From: Coleofasciculus sp937127375
GTDB lineage: Bacteria; Cyanobacteriota; Cyanobacteriia; Cyanobacteriales; Coleofasciculaceae
Assembly: GCA_040218875.1 (NCBI GenBank)
Contig: JAVJQP010000032.1
Length of the DNA: 64,000 bases
Direction: 5' to 3' (one strand)
Made by a program: the position numbers and the translations under genes. This document shows positions 33,400-42,171 of the stretch, in pieces. Position 1 is the stretch's first letter. The number at the start of each line of letters is the position of its first letter. The notes under the pieces are model-generated. The model was not told the DNA's origin, did not search any database, and saw only the letters and a program-made list of their open reading frames with translations.

Positions 33400-35028
33400 A
33401 TGAGTCAGCGCTTAGAGAAAACCCTTGTCCTGCCCCAAGTAAGATTAAAAATCCATTCCGGTACAGACTTGGTTGTCCAGCTATTGATCCGGAATCAACT
33501 TCATGAGACCGTACTTTTACGTCCGACACTAGATGATTGGCTACTCAATGACAGCGAGATTTTGCCCATTGTTAGTCGATTAGAACCGCCTTATGTTTAT
33601 TTGTTTCCAGAGTATGAGTCTACCTGTCAGTTAACGATTCCCATTCCCGACTATCTGCCGAGTGGGACAAGCATGAAAACCTGGTTAAGATTTCCCGGTT
33701 GGCTAGAAGACGCCATTCCCATCCAATTGGAACTATTAGAACCAACAGAAAACAGCGATCGCACTCCCGTAATCCATCCCTTAATGGTGACATTTCCGCC
33801 GCCGAGAGACAGCAAGGAAAACTACTTAGGAACCGCTGAACCCAGTACCTCTGGAATCTTTGGTCTGATGTCAGGGTTAATGGATTTGGATAAAATTCCT
33901 GCCCGTTGGTTGATCGCAGAACTGCTAACACGGCTGTGCCAACATGGAACCAATTATGCCCAAACGCCCCAAGGGAATGAATTACTCAGCCAACTGAGTC
34001 GCACCCAGTTCTTTAAAAATGGCGTTTATGCCTTTTCCTCTGCCCAAGTTCCGGCTTGGATAGCCAGTAGTCTATCCATGGCGAATACTATCCTCGCCGC
34101 CCAAATTGGACAACGACATCTGCTTTCTATTTGGGAGGAATGGTTATTTGATTTAGCCCAAACTGATATTGAACTGGGAGATGGGGGAGTTCACTCAGAA
34201 TTGAATAAGGGCGGGTTTTGCTCAAACGTTACTATCAATAGCGACAAGAAAGTCCCTAAACCCGCCCCTACAAACCCGATTCCCTATCAGCGAAGCGAAG
34301 CGTCAATACTCAATACACAAAACCCTGAACAATGGTTTGCGGGACTACTTTTAGGACTTGCCCAAGTGTCACCTAGAATGGCGAATTGTTTTCGGGCGAT
34401 CGCGACTCAGGAATCAACAATACCTGTTGTTGATCATACAGTTGCCACCCAAGCCAGCTACAGTTTAACCACCGGATTACCCGGACTGGATGCGCTTCCG
34501 GGGCGTTGGTTGGTAGTGGAACTCCTGATTCTGTTGGCACAACAAGGGGATACCTATAGCCGCACGGAATCCGGTAGCCAATTACTGAATCGACTTAGCC
34601 GGACCCGTTTCTTTAAAAATGGCGTCCTCGCCTTTGCTTCAGCCCAAGCCCCCCGATGGCTGGTGATCAGTCAATCGGCGGCGGCGGCGTATCATTCCTC
34701 TCTAGGGGTGCAGATGGGACAAGGGGGATTACTTCATGTCGGCGAACAATGGTTATGGACATTAGTTGCCAATGCCTTAAACATTAAAGGGATAGACAAC
34801 CCAGTTTCTGTATCCAATGCGGCGACAAAAACCTTTGTCTGTGAACTGGGAATGGATGCCCAGCGCTGGTTTGTGGGGATTCTGTTGGGACTGATTCAGG
34901 TGTCACCAAAGATGGCGAGATATGTAAAGGCGATCGCGGATCAAGCCCCACCACCTTTCACGCCTACCCCAACCTCCCCTGTCATGTTCAATGATGTTCT
35001 CAATGAAGGAGGTTCGCTGGGACGATGA
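33400..35028 (+). CDS. Bimodular protein of unknown function (internal duplication), 542 aa
   Basis: I do not recognise the family. Residues 1-150 are a beta-rich N-terminal region (VRLKIHSGTDLVVQLLIRNQ). Two homologous helical modules follow. Module 1 (about 165-350) contains LDKIPARWLIAELLTRLCQH, QLSRTQFFKNGVYAF and WFAGLLLGLAQVSPRMA. Module 2 (about 365-525) contains LDALPGRWLVVELLILLAQQ, RLSRTRFFKNGVLAF and WFVGILLGLIQVSPKMA. The linker between them contains an in-frame copy of the dispersed GGGCGGGTTT element (34208-34274). No signal peptide or clear membrane segment. Its TGA overlaps the ATG of the next gene by 4 bases, so translation is coupled and the products likely act together. Confidence 0.75.
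   Translation: MSQRLEKTLVLPQVRLKIHSGTDLVVQLLIRNQLHETVLLRPTLDDWLLNDSEILPIVSRLEPPYVYLFPEYESTCQLTIPIPDYLPSGTSMKTWLRFPGWLEDAIPIQLELLEPTENSDRTPVIHPLMVTFPPPRDSKENYLGTAEPSTSGIFGLMSGLMDLDKIPARWLIAELLTRLCQHGTNYAQTPQGNELLSQLSRTQFFKNGVYAFSSAQVPAWIASSLSMANTILAAQIGQRHLLSIWEEWLFDLAQTDIELGDGGVHSELNKGGFCSNVTINSDKKVPKPAPTNPIPYQRSEASILNTQNPEQWFAGLLLGLAQVSPRMANCFRAIATQESTIPVVDHTVATQASYSLTTGLPGLDALPGRWLVVELLILLAQQGDTYSRTESGSQLLNRLSRTRFFKNGVLAFASAQAPRWLVISQSAAAAYHSSLGVQMGQGGLLHVGEQWLWTLVANALNIKGIDNPVSVSNAATKTFVCELGMDAQRWFVGILLGLIQVSPKMARYVKAIADQAPPPFTPTPTSPVMFNDVLNEGGSLGR
34208..34274. repeat. GGGCGGGTTT...AAACCCGCCC element inside a reading frame, copy B
   Basis: The 67-base element keeps the frame of the bimodular gene open and encodes GGFCSNVTINSDKKVPKPAP. 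Its interior (AAACGTTACTATCAATAGCG, AAAGTCCCTAAACCCGCCC) is nearly that of the units in the array at 58346-58778, so it is the same subfamily. Confidence 0.85.
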
Positions 35029-36095
35029 ATGTCAACGAACAAGTTCTCCTTAACCGTGTCGAAGCTTTACGTATTCCCCTAGAAGATCCCGCCTTACCCC
35101 TAGATTGGAAGGATTGGTATCACTTTATTTTGCTGGATCTGAAAACGGGAATCCGCCTACTCGTCAACGCGACTCTCATCGGCAAACCGGAACAGGGGCA
35201 GATGCAAGTTAGCTTTATTGTCAATTTGCCCTCTGCCCAAATTACCCCAGAACTGGAATCTCCCCCGTCAGTGGCAACCTTTGGCACAACCTTTAGCCTA
35301 GACTGGCAACCGGACATGGTATGTCGTCATCCCTTACGTCTGCAAGGGAAGGGGATCAATCTGGAAATTAATGGCATGAACTCATCGGTTCAAGTTCACG
35401 ATGAAAGGGCGCAGCTTTCTCTCAACGTTCAAGGACAAGCTGAAGCCATGCCTCTATTAGTAACTGAAGATGCGCCATTCGGTAGCGGTTTTATTGGGTG
35501 GGGATTAATTCCAGGGTTAAAGGTTTCGGGAGAATTATCCGTCTGTGGGCGATCCTTTGCCATTGATCGCGACTGGTTCTGCTATCACGATCGCAATTTT
35601 GGTCGGTTTCGTTGGGGCGAGGATATTGGTTGGGAATGGTTTGTCGCTTATGTTACTGATAAGAAGGGCAGATCCTTCACCCTCGTGTTAGACAAACGCA
35701 CGAATAAAAACCATTCCATGAGTGGTTTACCCTATATTTTTATCTATTCCGGCACTCGCTTGCGGAAGGTGTTTTTGGGGGCTACGTTACAAATTGATTG
35801 GGATTGGTCTGCCACTCCCAGTTTACCGTTACGTCTCCCTGGAATCATGGCGTCACTCTTTGGCGATCGCACAGTGAGTATGCCCCGACAGTTACAGGTA
35901 CAAGCGGCAGATGACCAGGATCAATTGTTATTAACCATGGCGTTTGATTCCACGAGTGAATTAATTGTACCCGATAATCAGAGTCGCCAATATACCTTTA
36001 TTGAAGAAGTGACGGGTGCGGTTGACGTGACTCTCGTACTGCAAGGGGAAACAATACCAGCAAGGGGGTTTGCCTATGGCGAATATGTGCATTAG
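35025..36095 (+). CDS. CrtC/AttH lipocalin-like domain protein
   Basis: A 356-residue protein without a signal peptide. The central region (FIGWGLIPGLKVSGELSVCG, DWFCYHDRNFGRFRWGEDIG, WEWFVAYV) resembles the conserved HD-N-G-WG.D motif of the CrtC/AttH family (carotenoid 1,2-hydratase and lipocalin-like hydrolases). The closing part has ARGFAYGEY, which also fits. The substrate is unknown; a lipid or terpenoid is plausible given a polyprenyl synthase gene 3 kb upstream, but that link is weak. It is translationally coupled (ATGA overlap) to the bimodular protein gene. I am moderately sure of the fold and not of the function. Confidence 0.55.
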   Translation: MNVNEQVLLNRVEALRIPLEDPALPLDWKDWYHFILLDLKTGIRLLVNATLIGKPEQGQMQVSFIVNLPSAQITPELESPPSVATFGTTFSLDWQPDMVCRHPLRLQGKGINLEINGMNSSVQVHDERAQLSLNVQGQAEAMPLLVTEDAPFGSGFIGWGLIPGLKVSGELSVCGRSFAIDRDWFCYHDRNFGRFRWGEDIGWEWFVAYVTDKKGRSFTLVLDKRTNKNHSMSGLPYIFIYSGTRLRKVFLGATLQIDWDWSATPSLPLRLPGIMASLFGDRTVSMPRQLQVQAADDQDQLLLTMAFDSTSELIVPDNQSRQYTFIEEVTGAVDVTLVLQGETIPARGFAYGEYVH

Positions 36096-36104
36096 TTTGT
36101 AGTA

Positions 36105-36155
36105 AGCGCTTTAGCGCTTCTGGCGTTTCTGGCACTAAAGTGCCAACTACGAACA
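36105..36155. repeat. GTAGT...AAGCGCTTTAGCGCTT / GGCACTAAAGTGCC repeat
   Basis: Two small hairpins (AAGCGCT-TT-AGCGCTT and GGCACT-AA-AGTGCC) are framed by GTAGT and ACTAC. The second half resembles the tandem GCGCAACTACAA array before 54669. Confidence 0.7.
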
Positions 36156-36191
36156 TCCTTTGACGGTTGCATCAAGCCATAATTAATTTAA

Positions 36192-37094
36192 ATGACTTCT
36201 CCAACAGTAACGATAACAGTTCAATCAGCAGGTGGATTCATGGGTGACTCAGCCCGGATCACACTCAACGACCAAGAAATTGGGTTTGTTCATTATAGTC
36301 GCGGACTGAATGTTGCCGTTATTGATGAAGCAACAGGACACCCCTTAGTTTGCACCACATTTGATACCTTTTTACCGGGAGACTCAGACCGATTTGCCGA
36401 TCTGATCGAACAGTTACCCAGTGGGCGAATTGTCGCGATCGCGGTTAAAGATGATGCAAGTGCTAACCTGAGTCAGCGGGCTAAACGCGCCTGTCAATCC
36501 CTGGGCAGTCGGCAAGTTTACTGTCTCAGATTTCGCACCTCTTGGGCGTTTATTGGTCAAAAAGATGCCAAACCGGGAATCGCGAAAGAAGAATTATCGG
36601 ACTATTCAGATGTCATCTGTTCTCGTTTACTTCCTGTCTCTGCGGATGCTGTCCAGCGTCCCAGCTTAGGGGTGATATCGGCAGGGGGAAATCAGGGCAA
36701 TTTCGCCCAAATCACCTGGAATAACGAAGAGATAGGGATAGAAGGAGGATATCAACGGGGATTGAATGTTGTTGTCTTTGACCGGGATAATAAAACGCAA
36801 GCGTTCAGTCGTTGCTTTGATTTGTTTGCTAATCCGGATAATGCCGAAGCCTTTGCCCAACTGATTGAAGATTGTTCTCTGGATCAGAGAATTGCCATTG
36901 CGGTCAAAGATGATGCCTCTGTTAATCTTTCAGAACGGGCAAAACAAGCTTGTGAAGCACTTGGTAGTCGCTTGATTCGCCATCTGCAATTCCGCAGTTC
37001 TTGGGCGATTGTGGGATATAAAGATAGGGGTGAAAATTTAGTGATTGAACAATTAAATCATGACCAGGTAGTCAGTTTTAAACTCTGGATTTAG
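36192..37094 (+). CDS. Tandem ILEI/FAM3-domain protein
   Basis: The 300-residue product consists of two ILEI domains (about 1-130 and 150-300). Each carries the FAM3-type pattern RGLNVAVIDEATGH/RGLNVVVFDRDNKT, FD-F, GRIVAIAVKDDASANLS/QRIAIAVKDDASVNLS, SLGSRQV/ALGSRLI and a closing FRTSWAFIGQKD/FRSSWAIVGYKD. In vertebrates this fold is used by secreted FAM3/PANDER cytokine-like proteins and glycan-processing enzymes. In bacteria its ligand is unknown. No signal peptide or anchor, so secretion is not evident. Two close relatives lie at 30114 and 40087. Confidence 0.82.
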   Translation: MTSPTVTITVQSAGGFMGDSARITLNDQEIGFVHYSRGLNVAVIDEATGHPLVCTTFDTFLPGDSDRFADLIEQLPSGRIVAIAVKDDASANLSQRAKRACQSLGSRQVYCLRFRTSWAFIGQKDAKPGIAKEELSDYSDVICSRLLPVSADAVQRPSLGVISAGGNQGNFAQITWNNEEIGIEGGYQRGLNVVVFDRDNKTQAFSRCFDLFANPDNAEAFAQLIEDCSLDQRIAIAVKDDASVNLSERAKQACEALGSRLIRHLQFRSSWAIVGYKDRGENLVIEQLNHDQVVSFKLWI

Positions 37095-37238
37095 ACTGTT
37101 TTGGGGATAAATTTAACTCGTTAATTCAATAGGATCAGCCTAAAAAATCAATAACACGATCATTCAGTTTTTTCCTTACTAATCACTAAACAAATTAACT
37201 CAAAAAGCTATCAATTTCATTTACAATCAAGGGTATTA

Positions 37239-39830
37239 ATGATGCAGACGTTTAGCAAAAAAGAGGCGTTCATCGCTTCCGTTATCCTATTTATCACCGT
37301 AGGAACTGTTACGCCTCAGTTCCGACTTACCTTCCTGGGGCTAAATCCGGTATTGGCTCAGATTTCACCGGAGGAGTTCGAGGTACCGGAATCGATTCCC
37401 CGTGGGACAACGGTGCGGCTGGATGGTTCTAGCAGTATGGCAAAGGTGAATGAATCCTTAAAGGAGCGTTTTGAAAAACAGTATCCGGGTACCGATGTCC
37501 AACTCAATTCTGCTGGGAGTAAAGCCGCCTTAGTAGCCCTAGCTGAAGGAGAGATTGATCTAGCTGCGATCGGACGCCCGTTGACGGATCTAGAAAAGGC
37601 GCAAGGGTTAGCCCAAATTAATTTAAGTCGGCAAAAGATTGCCATCCTCGTCGGACCCAATAGTCCTTATGGGAATATAGATATTACCTTTGAGCGATTT
37701 GCCCGGGTGTTCCGAGGTGAAATTACGGATTGGTCAGAACTAGGGGGTGTACCCGGACCGATTCAACTGATCGATCGCCCGGACTATAGTGATACCCGGC
37801 AGGCGTTTCAACGCTACGATGTGTTTAAAGCGGCACCCTTTAGAATCGGAGCCAATACCACCCAGGTAGAGCGAGATAGTACCGAAGCCGTGATTGAAGA
37901 ACTGGGAAAAAACGCTGGCGGGATTGGGTATGCGATCGCGGATCAAGTTTTTGATCGCCAGGATGTGACAATCATCCCCATGCATAAAGTCTTTCCCGAT
38001 GATGAACGCTATCCTTTTTCCCAATCCCTGTCTTATGTCTATAAGGAACCTGCTACGCCTGCAGTAGAAGCCTTTATCGGCTATGCTTTAGATCCATCCA
38101 ATCAGCAGGCAGTTAAAGAGGCTGTTGCCGAAACAACGACAGAACCGGAAGACGCGATCGAAGAACCCGCCGCCGCCGCCGCCCAGCTAGCCCAGGCACC
38201 GAATGCACCCGATTCACCGGATTCTCCCGAACCTGCTGCCGCACCCGGGGACGTTGATCAGGTCGATGTCGATGCCCAAGCCACGCCACCCGGACTGATC
38301 CCCTGGTGGGTACCGTTACTGCTTGCCCTTTCGTTTCTGGCGGGCGGTTTCCTCGTCTGGCTGCTGAAAAATCGCGACGATGATGATGAACGTCCAAAAC
38401 GTAGTCCTTTCGGTGAGGGAATAGCGACGAATGGCACACCAATAAACACAGCGGGCGCGGCTGTTCCTCCTCCAACCCCAGTCGCCGCCCCAGTTCCAGC
38501 GCCAGCGCCAGCGCCAGCACCAGCGCCAGTCCACAGCAGTTTACACCTAGTCCCCTACGATGGCAAAAACGCTTATGCCTATTGGGACGTAGCCCCAGCC
38601 CATATCCAGAATCTCCAGCGTCAAGGAGGCAAAGATCTGGTAGTACGGCTTTATGATGTCACCGACAGCCTGATTTCACCCCATCAGCCCCCCTATCTGC
38701 TCCAGCAGTTTAGCTGTGAGCCTCAACCTCCCTATATCCTATTGACACTACCCGCAGAGAATCGAGATTATATGGCGGAGTTAGGGTATCTCACTCCAGG
38801 CGGAGAATGGCTGCTCTTGGCTACCTCGAATAAGGTGCGGGTTTCTCCGACAATTCCCACCAGTACCGCTGTCACCGCCACTCCAAACACACAAGCTTGG
38901 CTTGCGCCATCGCCCTACCCAGCCACGACACCATCAGCGATGACTGCACCCCCTGCCCCATCTGGGTATGGAGGAGGATATTACCCGCCAGCCCCCGCTC
39001 ACAGTCGCCTCTTTTTAGTTCCCTACGACGGCAAGAATGCCTACACCTATTGGGATATTGCTCCGGTTCAAGCCCAATCCCTCCAGCGTTTAGGGGGAGA
39101 AAAGCTGATGTTGCGTCTGTATGATATCACCGATAGTCCCAACCCAGAGCGGGATCAGCCGCCGATGCTGCAACAGTTCGGATGTCAGGGGGAGCAAAAC
39201 TATCTACTCTTGTCTTTACCCGCAGAGAACCGGGATTATTTAGTGGAACTGGGTTACTTGACCCGTGAAGGCTACTGGTTACCATTGACGCGATCGCAAA
39301 CTGTGCGGGTGACGCCGATTTTCGGGACGGGCAATGTCCTCCCAGGAGGCATAGGTCATGGTGAAGGAACCTGGCTGTCTCATTCCCCGAATCCCTCTCA
39401 CAGTCGTCTATTCTTAGTGCCTTACAGTGGCAAAAATGCCTATGCGTACTGGGAATTAGTGCCGAATCAGATTCAAGCCTTAAAGCATCAAGGGGGAGAA
39501 AAGCTACTGTTGCGTCTATATGATGTCTCCGACAGCTTAGATCCAGACAGCTATCGTTCCCACTGTGTCCAGGAATATGATTGTCAGGGTTCAGAGAATT
39601 ATGTGCTGCTCACATTTCCGTCAGCGGACCAGGATTACCTGGCGGAGTTGGGATATCTCACGGCGACTGGGGACTGGCTACCTCTAACTGACTCGGAAAC
39701 AGTACGAGTGACGACTAATATTCCCACCGACAGCGATACCCTGTTCTTGGTGTCAAGGGATCGTAACAATTCGTACACCTATTTAGAAGTTCCCCCCACC
39801 GTGCTGGAGGCGCTTAAGCATAAGGCGTAG
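37239..39830 (+). CDS. PstS-like substrate-binding domain + TM helix + DUF4912 repeats (863 aa)
   Basis: A membrane-anchored modular protein. An N-terminal signal sequence precedes a periplasmic phosphate-binding (PBP_like) domain at about 45-300 (GTTVRLDGSSSMAKVNESLK, ALAEGEIDLAAIGRPLT, GNAGGIGYAIADQVF-like region). An Ala/Pro linker and a transmembrane helix (WWVPLLLALSFLAGGFLVWL, about 353-372) follow. Three complete DUF4912 domains at about 432-535, 587-690 and 720-825 each begin LVPYDGKNAYAYWD or similar. A fourth (833-863) is cut after YLEVPPTVLEALKHKA. The stop lies just before a 9-bp minisatellite, suggesting 3' truncation. Ligand and role unknown. Confidence 0.85.
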   Translation: MMQTFSKKEAFIASVILFITVGTVTPQFRLTFLGLNPVLAQISPEEFEVPESIPRGTTVRLDGSSSMAKVNESLKERFEKQYPGTDVQLNSAGSKAALVALAEGEIDLAAIGRPLTDLEKAQGLAQINLSRQKIAILVGPNSPYGNIDITFERFARVFRGEITDWSELGGVPGPIQLIDRPDYSDTRQAFQRYDVFKAAPFRIGANTTQVERDSTEAVIEELGKNAGGIGYAIADQVFDRQDVTIIPMHKVFPDDERYPFSQSLSYVYKEPATPAVEAFIGYALDPSNQQAVKEAVAETTTEPEDAIEEPAAAAAQLAQAPNAPDSPDSPEPAAAPGDVDQVDVDAQATPPGLIPWWVPLLLALSFLAGGFLVWLLKNRDDDDERPKRSPFGEGIATNGTPINTAGAAVPPPTPVAAPVPAPAPAPAPAPVHSSLHLVPYDGKNAYAYWDVAPAHIQNLQRQGGKDLVVRLYDVTDSLISPHQPPYLLQQFSCEPQPPYILLTLPAENRDYMAELGYLTPGGEWLLLATSNKVRVSPTIPTSTAVTATPNTQAWLAPSPYPATTPSAMTAPPAPSGYGGGYYPPAPAHSRLFLVPYDGKNAYTYWDIAPVQAQSLQRLGGEKLMLRLYDITDSPNPERDQPPMLQQFGCQGEQNYLLLSLPAENRDYLVELGYLTREGYWLPLTRSQTVRVTPIFGTGNVLPGGIGHGEGTWLSHSPNPSHSRLFLVPYSGKNAYAYWELVPNQIQALKHQGGEKLLLRLYDVSDSLDPDSYRSHCVQEYDCQGSENYVLLTFPSADQDYLAELGYLTATGDWLPLTDSETVRVTTNIPTDSDTLFLVSRDRNNSYTYLEVPPTVLEALKHKA

Positions 39831-39837
39831 TTGTAGG

Positions 39838-39939
39838 TGGAAGCAGGGGGAGCAGGGGGAGCAGGGGAAGCAGGGGGAGCAGGGGGAGCAGGGGGAGCAG
39901 GGGGAGCAGGGGGAGCAGGGGGAGCAGGGGGAGCAGGGG
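39838..39939. repeat. 9-bp G-rich minisatellite (GGGGGAGCA)n, second locus
   Basis: About eleven copies of GGGGGAGCA with one GGGGAAGCA variant start 7 bases after the stop of the DUF4912 gene. It has the same unit as 16513-16698. Confidence 0.95.
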
Positions 39940-39946
39940 CAAATTG

Positions 39947-40012
39947 TGTAGGGGCGGGTTTCACGACTATCTTTTCGGTTACACCCAGATCTAAATAAAC
40001 CCGCCCCGACTT
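39947..40012. repeat. GGGGCGGGTTT...AAACCCGCCCC element, copy C
   Basis: A 66-base element starting TGTAGGGGCGGGTTTCACGA. It is almost identical to copy D at 47311-47377, with two or three substitutions. It is followed by TGACAAATGACGAATGAC heptamer repeats to about 40055. Confidence 0.9.
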
Positions 40013-40086
40013 GACAAATGACGAATGACAAATGACAAATGACGAATGACCAACTTTTCAGATGCGGGTGAAGGAAACAGGAAAGC

Positions 40087-42171
40087 ATGAACCATAACGA
40101 AGCCCATCTCCATATCACTGTCCAGTCGGCAGCTCATAACCAGGGAAATTCGGCTCGGATTACAGTCAATGACGAAGAATTCGGGTTTGATCCGTACAAT
40201 CGCGGACTGAATGTGGCGGTTATCCATGAAGTAACGGGTCAAAAGCTGGGTAGCGCCACCTTTGATACCTTTGGTGATCCCAGTTGTACGATCGCCTTCA
40301 CCGAATGGATGGAGAGTCTGCCTGTTGGTCGAATTGTGGCGATCGCGCTGAAGGATGAGGGAACTGTCTATCTGGATGAGCGGGCGAAAAATGCTTGTGC
40401 GGCGTTGGGGGCGTATTGGGTTTATTATCTCCAGTTTCGCAGTTCTTGGGCGATGATTGGTCAAAAGGGAGCGACACCGGGAACAGCAACTGAAGCGTTA
40501 TCGGATGAGCATGGTGTCACCTGTTCTCGTTCCTTTACGCTCCCCTCAATTTTCGCGAACACGGCGACAATTTCGGCGACATCGGCGGCTGGAGAGTACG
40601 GTGTTTTAACGCATATTAGCCGGAATGGATCTGTCATCCCAATTAAGGGAGGATATCAGCGCGGGTTAAATGTGGTGGTGTTTGAACCCGCTACTGGCAA
40701 ACCCCTGTTGGCGGGTTCGTTTGACTTGTTTGCGGATGCGTCTGTGGCGGATGGCTTTGCCCAAACGATTGAAGCGATACCCGATGGGAAGATTGTCGCG
40801 ATCGCACTTAAAGATGATGCCTTTGTCAATCTCTCCCAAGCTGCCAAAAATGCCTGTCGCGCGATCGGTAGCCGTCTGATTGATCACTTAGAATTTCGCG
40901 GCGCTTGGTCAATTGTCGGATATAAAGGCGCGTCTCCGGATTCAGTGATTGAAAATCTGAATAATTCTGGGTTTACATCGGTCAAAGCCTGGATGCCTTT
41001 AGTTATACCCTGCCCAACCTGGCAGCCTCAACAGAAGCTACAACCCCCAGATTTACCCGAAAAAGGGATCTTTGGCAGTGCCATTGCCATGAGTGGCGAG
41101 ACTGCCATTATAGGGGCGCGTTTGGCTCAAGTGAATGGCTCTCCGGCTGTGGGTAGTGCCTATATTTTCCAACACCACAACGGCGTGTGGACAGAAAAAC
41201 AGAAACTCCAACCCTCGGGGTTTGGGCATCAAGATGTCTTTGGCAATGCAGTGGCGATTCAGGGAAATCTGGCGATTGTCGGTGCCTATTTTACCGATGC
41301 GCCCGATCGCCCCAATGCCGGGAGCGCCTATATTTTCCAACCGGAAAATGGCGTGTGGGTAGAAAAACAGAAACTCCAACCCGCTGATTTACAGGGGAAT
41401 GACTGTTTCGGGAGTGCGGTGGCGATTAGTGACAATTTCGCGATCGTCGGTGCCTATACCGTAGACGCCGAAAGTCGTCCCGAAGCTGGGAGTGCCTATA
41501 TTTTCCAGCTTGAGAATGGGGTGTGGCAACAAAAACAGAAACTGCAACCCGATGACTTACAGCGCGGGGATGGGTTTGGCGGTGCAGTGGCGATAAGTGG
41601 GGAAACCGCGATCATCGGGGCGCGTCTTGCCAAAGCAGATGGCGGTCAATTTGCTGGGAGTGCTTATGTGTTCCAGTTAGAAAATGGGGTATGGCAGCAA
41701 AAACAGAAACTGCAACCCGCTGACTTACAATATGGGGATAATTTTGGTAATGCGATCGCGCTCAGTGGTGAATTCGCGATTATCGGTGCTTATGGTGTTG
41801 ATGCCCAACGGTATCCCGATACTGGCGCTGCCTACATTTTCCAACAGGAAAACGGGTTGTGGCAACAAAAACAGAAGCTGCAACCTGCTGATTTACAGCG
41901 TCGCTATGGCTTCGGCTGTTCAGTGGCGATTCAGGGACAAGTGGCTGTCGTGGGGACTTCTGATGCTGGAAGCGCCTACATTTTCCAACTCAATCAGGGA
42001 ACATGGCAGCACAAACAGAAATTATACTCTCCGGAGGTGCAACCCAAAGACGGGTTTGGGTATACCGTTGCCCTAAGTGATGGAGTTGTCATCACCGGGG
42101 CGCATAATGCAGATGCTCAAGGACGCCCTTATGCGGGTAGTGCTTACATCGCATTTGCCAACGAAACGTGA
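40087..42171 (+). CDS. Tandem ILEI/FAM3 domains fused to a seven-repeat FG-GAP beta-propeller (694 aa)
   Basis: Residues about 5-140 and 155-292 are ILEI domains (RGLNVAVIHEVTGQKLGSAT, GRIVAIALKDEG, FRSSWAMIGQKG; RGLNVVVFEPATGKPLLAGS, GKIVAIALKDDAFVNLS, FRGAWSIVGYKG). From about 318 to the end seven FG-GAP-type repeats follow. Each has the form QKLQP-x-DLQ-x(3)-FG-x-AVAISG-x-x-AIVGA, then GSAYIFQ-x-ENGVWQQK. This predicts a seven-bladed propeller, a fold used for protein or glycan contacts. No signal peptide is visible, although propellers of this type are commonly extracellular. The gene lies 3 kb after the two-ILEI gene and 0.3 kb after the PstS-DUF4912 gene, on the same strand. Role unknown; adhesion or recognition is inference. 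Confidence 0.82.
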   Translation: MNHNEAHLHITVQSAAHNQGNSARITVNDEEFGFDPYNRGLNVAVIHEVTGQKLGSATFDTFGDPSCTIAFTEWMESLPVGRIVAIALKDEGTVYLDERAKNACAALGAYWVYYLQFRSSWAMIGQKGATPGTATEALSDEHGVTCSRSFTLPSIFANTATISATSAAGEYGVLTHISRNGSVIPIKGGYQRGLNVVVFEPATGKPLLAGSFDLFADASVADGFAQTIEAIPDGKIVAIALKDDAFVNLSQAAKNACRAIGSRLIDHLEFRGAWSIVGYKGASPDSVIENLNNSGFTSVKAWMPLVIPCPTWQPQQKLQPPDLPEKGIFGSAIAMSGETAIIGARLAQVNGSPAVGSAYIFQHHNGVWTEKQKLQPSGFGHQDVFGNAVAIQGNLAIVGAYFTDAPDRPNAGSAYIFQPENGVWVEKQKLQPADLQGNDCFGSAVAISDNFAIVGAYTVDAESRPEAGSAYIFQLENGVWQQKQKLQPDDLQRGDGFGGAVAISGETAIIGARLAKADGGQFAGSAYVFQLENGVWQQKQKLQPADLQYGDNFGNAIALSGEFAIIGAYGVDAQRYPDTGAAYIFQQENGLWQQKQKLQPADLQRRYGFGCSVAIQGQVAVVGTSDAGSAYIFQLNQGTWQHKQKLYSPEVQPKDGFGYTVALSDGVVITGAHNADAQGRPYAGSAYIAFANET

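Noticed and set aside
38113..38520. 135-codon minus-strand frame within the PstS-DUF4912 gene
   Set aside because: Shadow of a proline/alanine-rich linker; no start signal and no recognisable domain.
40083..40464. Minus-strand frames opposite the ILEI-propeller gene start
   Set aside because: Antisense shadows; the plus-strand frame has the conserved ILEI motifs.
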